DNA of 64,000 nucleotides from Tolypeutes matacus (taxonomy: Eukaryota; Chordata; Mammalia; Cingulata; Chlamyphoridae), in contig JAKSZT010053887.1 in the NCBI GenBank assembly GCA_026826555.1, positions 63,969,373 through 64,033,372 of the forward strand. Reading direction: 5' to 3'. The position numbers and the translations under genes were made by a program. Below, piece by piece: positions 59,070 through 64,000 of the stretch (positions are counted from its first letter, which is position 1; each line of letters opens with the position of its first letter). Below the pieces are notes generated by a model. It was not told the DNA's origin. It searched no databases and saw only the letters and a program-made list of their open reading frames with translations.

Positions 59070-59280
59070 AGGAACCCAAGGAAGAATCACAAGGCATCTT
59101 TATCTTCTAGCCTGGAGGTCACATGGAATCACTTTGGTCATACTCCATTGGCCGAGGTAGTCATAAATTCCATCATGATTCAAGGAGAGGGGACATAGTG
59201 ACCACTGTTTGGTTGAAGGAGTCTCAGTGTCATATTATAAGAACAGCATTTGGATATATTGTGACTGCTATGTTTGTAAA
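59070..59280 (+). mobile_element. Old unnamed repeat, related to 10625-11130
   Basis: GGTCACATGGAATCACTTTG, CATACTCCATTGGCCGAGG and ATGATTCAAGGAGAGGGGAC parallel GGTCACATGATATTACTTCC and ATATTCTATTGGTGAAAA at 10955-10995 and continue that repeat's usual order. Confidence 0.4.
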
Positions 59281-59329
59281 AATCTGACACAGATGGCTAC
59301 TTATTTAACATGATTGATTTCCTTGGGAA

Positions 59330-60690
59330 AACACTAGAATCATTTCCGCTAGAATGCAAGAATGCCCACCATCTCCACCACTATTCAAAACACTTCTTAG
59401 CCAGTGTAATTCAGCAAGATGAATCAACTGCAGGCATTAGATTTGATAAATAAGAAGTAAAACTATCTCTGTTTGAAGATGACAAAACAATATACATGGA
59501 AAACTATGAAGAACTCATGATAAAGCCAACTTAAACAACAAATTCATTAAGTAGCAGGTTAAAAACTTAGCATGGAAAATAAAAAGGTTTTATATGCAAA
59601 AATAACCAGTCATGAGATAATGGTAAAGAAAACCCCATTTATAATAGCAACAAAGATTGATTCATAGGAAAAAAACTTTTTGGAAAACTGTGTAAAACCT
59701 ATATACAAAAACAATACTGAAGCACATAAAAGTGAATAGGTCAAATGGAAAATAATAGCTGCTTATTAATAGGATGACTCAACATAATAAAAATGTACAT
59801 TTGTCCTGAGTTATTTTGTACACCTAACTCAATTCTAATTAAAAACAACAGCAAGCTTTTATGAAACTAGGCAAGTCGATGGTAAAATTCATCTGGAAAG
59901 CACACAAGAATGATGAGCAATAGAACTTTAAAACAGAAAAACCACCAAGATAGAATAACCATACAAACATTAAAACATGTGATAAAACTCTTTAATTAAA
60001 ATACATAAAGTAATACGGTGTGACAGACAGACCAATGAAATAGAAAAGAAAATACAGAAATTGAAGTAGATTTAATATAGGATAAATGTGTGATCTCAAA
60101 TCACTACAACAAAATGTATTTTTAAATATACAATATTGGGAAAACTGAGGAATCATTTCAAAACAGATCAAATTAAAGGCATACCTTACACAATACCCTA
60201 GAATAAGCTCTAAATAGATCAACAATCTAAAGGTGGAAAAGGAAACTGTATAAGATCTAAAAAAAAAAAAAAAAGGTGGATTACTCTTTAGTCTTTATTA
60301 CTCCAAATCAGAGGAAATGTAATAAAACATTAGTACATTTTAATATTTGTGATACATATACATATTCATAGAGTTTTCATGGCAAAATAAATAAATTAAT
60401 GAAGTCAAAGGTCAACTAAGAAGCTTGGAAAATTATAAAGGATAAATAAAATAAATATCTAAATATAAAACAAATATATAAAGAAATAGTATCTCTTAAA
60501 TATAAAGAACTTTTTAAAATTGAGGAAATAAAGACAAAAAAATTCGATACTAAAAAAGCCAAAGTATCTTTTACTGTATATACAATATTTTATGTATATT
60601 TCCTTTAAACATAGATTGAGATATAGATTCTTTATTAGAAAAATGTAGATTAAAATTTAATGAAGAGGCCTTTTACCTTCAGTTTAAGAT
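59330..60690 (+). mobile_element. Decayed L1 ORF2 (reverse transcriptase region) fragment
   Basis: AGAATGCCCACCATCTCCAC, CACTTCTTAGCCAGTGTAAT, CTGTTTGAAGATGACAAAAC (a decayed FADD-like region), CCCCATTTATAATAGCAACA and GTAAAATTCATCTGGAAAGC follow the L1 ORF2 order from the catalytic region to the thumb. A run of A lies near 60259-60274. Frames are destroyed. Confidence 0.75.
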
Positions 60691-61119
60691 ACATCTTTCC
60701 CACCCTATCAATAAGGAAAAGCCACATAATCTACAAATTCATAACTTTTCTTGTACTTATCAGAGAACTTAGATTACAGAATAACAAACAAAGCTGAAAT
60801 CAAAGATGGACATTTCCAAAGAGAGGAGGGACACAAATCAATGATTTATCTGGAACAGAGTCCAATAGTAGAGTGAGCTATCACACAAGGCATAAGATTA
60901 TGTCATCTAAAATAAATTGCTTAAGGCAAAGAGTGGAGAACCACTGGAAGCCACAGAAACAAGGGAGTTCACATGCACTCTCCAAATCTTTTTTATAGAT
61001 CTCTACAAAAGGCACATTAAAAAAGTTTAGAAGATAAGTTATTGGGAGACAGAAAGGGAGTAGTGTGTGGTAAGCCAATGCCCAATAGGCAAAACCTAAG
61101 ATAAGGTGGAAGGTGGTAG
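60691..61119. other. No gene recognised
   Basis: Mixed-composition spacer before the old 3'-UTR-type element. Confidence 0.4.
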
Positions 61120-63775
61120 TTTGGCAGCAGATGGGGTGATAGTGGTGCAGTGATGTAATAGGGGTCGAAGGTGCTGGAAGGTGCAGATGAGTAGAGGAAG
61201 CTGGGGTTGGTTTGAACTATCCATGGAACGAGGGAGAGGCTGGAGGAAGGAACAGGTGAACTCTGGGGATTTGTAGTTCTGTGGTTAATACTACAATGGT
61301 GGGAATGCTTTTTTTGGAAAATGTGTTGGGGGAGGCTACTGGTTTAGGGCATCAGGGGTGAGGAGGTATGTGGGATAGGGTGCACCTGGGGCATGCTTTT
61401 GTGGAATATGAAAGTGTTTATCTTGTCATAGTGTGTTATCTCAGTTATCTCAGTGGGTGGAGATGCAGACAATTAAACAAGAAAATATAAACTCCTGTCC
61501 TGTGGAGTCCTGCTATTTTCTCAATTAGAGGGAAAAGAATTTCTTGAGAACATAGGCAGTGCCTAATAATAATAAAAAAACAGACCAATATTTCAAGCTC
61601 TCAATATTAATGGATGTAACTATGAACCTTATGCTTCAAAAATTGAAACTTCATTTAATACCTTAGGCTCTAAGGGAAGGGGGGGTGGAATAAATGAAAC
61701 ACAAGGCATTTTTAGGACATTGGCATTGTTCTCCATTGCATTGATGGATAAAGGCCATTATAAATTTTGTCAAAACTTATAAAAGTATATGGTGCAAAAG
61801 GTAAACCATAATGTAAACTATTGACCATAGTTAGTAGCAATGCTTCAATATTTGTCCATCAACTGTAACAAATGCACCACACTCAAGTAAGATATCATTA
61901 ATATGGGAAAATGTGAGAGGGGATGGAAGGTATATGAGACTCCTCTATAGTTTCTGTGTGGCTTTTCTGTAACATAAAGCTTCTTTGAAAATGAAGTGAA
62001 AAAAATACACAGGGGAACATACAGAAGAAATTGTCACTGTACCTAAAAAATAACAGATCTTATGGTGATGAAAGACACAATGCAAAAAAAAGTTGTGTGT
62101 TATTTGTTATTTTTTATTATTTTTATTTATTTTTTGGCTTTGATTTTGGAGAGGTTTTAGATTGCAGAAGTGTCACACCTGTGGCAGGGGAGGATCACTA
62201 GTGCAAGGTATCAGGGGAGGAGGATATTGGGGGAAGGGTGCACTGGGGGCATGTCTCTGTGGAATATGAAGGTGTTCAAGTGGTAATGGAGTGTTGTCTT
62301 CATCACTGGAGAACACAATAACTGAAAGAATATTGAATTCCCATCCTGGGGATTTCTGCTACATTCTCTAATAGAGTGGCAAGAGTCCCTCTAGCAAGCA
62401 CATGGGCAGTGCCTAGCAAAGGAGGATAGACCAATACACCAGGCCATTGATATTGATGCTTGTACTTATGAACCTCATTCTTATGAAATTGAAGCTTAGC
62501 TTAGTATTATATATTGCCTAAGAGTTACCTCCTAAAAGCTTCCCTGTTGCTCAAATATGGCCTCTTTCTAAGCCAAACTCAGCATATAAACTCACTACCT
62601 TCCTCCCAGCATAGGACATGACTCCTAGAGATGAACCTCCCTGGCACCAAGGGATTATTACCAAATGCCAACTGATGATACACTTGGAAAAAAACTAGAC
62701 CAAAAGGGGGAAATACTAAATTCAAATGAGTTTTTATGGCTAAAAGATTTCAAAGTGATTTGGGAGGTCGTTTCAGAAGTTACACTTATGCACATCTTAG
62801 GAGGCTCTCACTGATGGCCACAGTAAACAGTGTCTCAAGCAGGGATACTCCTGAGGGCTATAGAGAAATCTGGACACTATGGGCAGGGCAGACAATCCCA
62901 GGAATTTGGCATCCTGTCAGTAGGCCTTACCTTGGAATATATGATACTTATTCCCCCAATGTATCAGAGTTAGACTCAATTATAATTTTCCTGCATATGA
63001 CTCTTCTGCCCCTTTTGTTTGAACCTATATTTAGCACTGTACTTGTTAAATATGTGCCCCAGAGACTTAAATCTTCAGTCTGTTCATGTGCCAATTGAGC
63101 CCTGAATTTCAGCAGAGTTGCAGCCAACATCTACTGTCCGGTTCATCAGATTCACCCAGGACAACTAACAAAGGGATGATGATAGACTACTCCTATCCCA
63201 AATAACAGAGTATCTACAACTTCAAGCAAGATAGTTCCATCCATTTGCCCTATGAGATCTAGGGCCTCTCTCAAGTGGAAGCAGAGTGGAGCACCATCCC
63301 CAAATCCTCAAGATTGAGGAATGAACAAACATAAGAGAGAAATGCAACTATAGACTAAAGTAGAGTTATGATTATTCTAGTAATGGAAGAACTTGTAACA
63401 TTGATATAAAGGCAGTGGTCATGAGAGTTTCTGATGTGAGGGAGAGGGAAAAATAGGTGCAACATGGGGCATTTTGGTGACATTGGAATTTTTCAGCATG
63501 ACATTGCAATGATGGATACAGACCATTATACATTGTGTCAAAACCTATAAAATTGTGCAGTGTAAAGTATAAACCATAATGTAAACTATAGACCATGGTT
63601 AGTAGCAATGTTTCAATATGTGTTCATCAATTGTAACAAATGTACCACACTAATGAAAGATGTTGTTAATGGGGGAAAGTGTGTGTGGGGGGTGAGGTAT
63701 ATGGGAATCCACTATACTTTTTATTTAAAATTTATGTAATTTAAAGCTTCTTTAAAATTAAAAAATTAAGGAAAA
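61120..63775 (+). mobile_element. Old, colinear copy of the L1-type 3'-UTR retroelement family
   Basis: Unit 1 (61120-62010) ends with GCTTTTCTGTAACATAAAGC and TTCTTTGAAAATGAAGTG. A linker (62011-62155) is A- then T-rich. Unit 2 (62156-63775) has GGACATGACTCCTAGAGATG and AACCTCCCTGGCACCAAGGG (62600-62660), which match the young element at 8715-8755. Unit 2 ends with TGTAACAAATGTACCACAC and an A-rich tail. The order of parts equals that of 7375-10003. The end block resembles L1M-type 3' untranslated sequence as I recall it. It is clearly older than the two young copies. The 120-residue frame at 62736-63098 is a by-product. Confidence 0.65.
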
Positions 63776-64000
63776 AAAATAGGAGATTGGTAGAAAGCAA
63801 GAAGATTGGAAAAATTCTCCCTCCTGGTGCAGGTCAAGTAAAGGTTTGCAGATGACACTTTGGATAATTCAAAAAACTTCACCAAGTGTATTCTTCTTTG
63901 GAATTCAAAATCAGCCACAGAAAAATGAAACAGAAAACCAAACCAAATAAACACCAAAGGAAAATAAACAATCCAAAAAAACATTCTAGCCTTGAACAAG
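63776..64000. other. No feature recognised
   Basis: A-rich sequence at the window end. A 77-codon minus-strand frame (63766-63999) is open to the edge but low in complexity and without family resemblance. Confidence 0.4.

Noticed and set aside
62736..63098. A 120-residue frame as a gene
   Set aside because: It lies in the middle module of the old retroelement and does not match the long frame of the young copies in a conserved way.

Overview
This window looks like intergenic or intronic DNA from a placental mammal, most likely an armadillo (Xenarthra, Cingulata, probably Dasypus). The main clue is a set of at least six tRNA-derived SINEs of the DAS type described from the nine-banded armadillo. 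They have a tRNA-like head with A and B boxes, a GC-rich body and an A-rich tail, and most are bounded by clear target-site duplications. I found no convincing protein-coding gene, functional RNA gene or CpG island. The longest open frames fall in retroelements or are under 100 codons.

Layout: 1-5385 is a badly decayed LINE-1 with recognisable ORF1 and ORF2 remains. 5555-6330 is an older L1 3' end. 7375-10003 is a young 2.6-kb poly(A) retroelement with a perfect 14-bp target-site duplication. 10380-13260 holds old repeats (a MER5-like piece, L2, a MaLR-like LTR). 13262-16645 is a HAL1/L1M element split by two antisense solo LTRs. 16646-20171 is mostly unassigned, with MIR and L2 pieces. 20172-21356 is a solo LTR carrying a composite SINE. 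21357-30118 is largely unassigned with two LTR-like regions. 30133-46659 contains most of the SINEs, plus MIR, L2, HAL1 and antisense L1 fragments. 48055-48584 is another solo LTR. 52034-54218 is a second young copy of the 7.4-kb element, rearranged by twin priming and holding a 10-N assembly gap. 57340-60690 holds L2 and L1 remains. 61120-63775 is an old, colinear relative of the 7.4-kb element.

The strongest theme is one retroelement family, probably a very long L1-type 3' untranslated region that spreads as 5'-truncated copies. It appears here at several ages: two young copies with intact target-site duplications, 3'-end scraps at 36.4 kb and 50.8 kb, old antisense pieces at 26.9, 36.6 and 37.8 kb, a related variant at 45.7-46.7 kb, and an old near-complete copy at 61.1-63.8 kb. 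The young and old long copies share a two-part structure (a 3'-end-like unit, an A/T-rich linker, then a second and longer unit). No genes act together here; the window records successive insertions, and the nesting gives their relative order. Family names rest on recall of consensus sequences, not on a database search.
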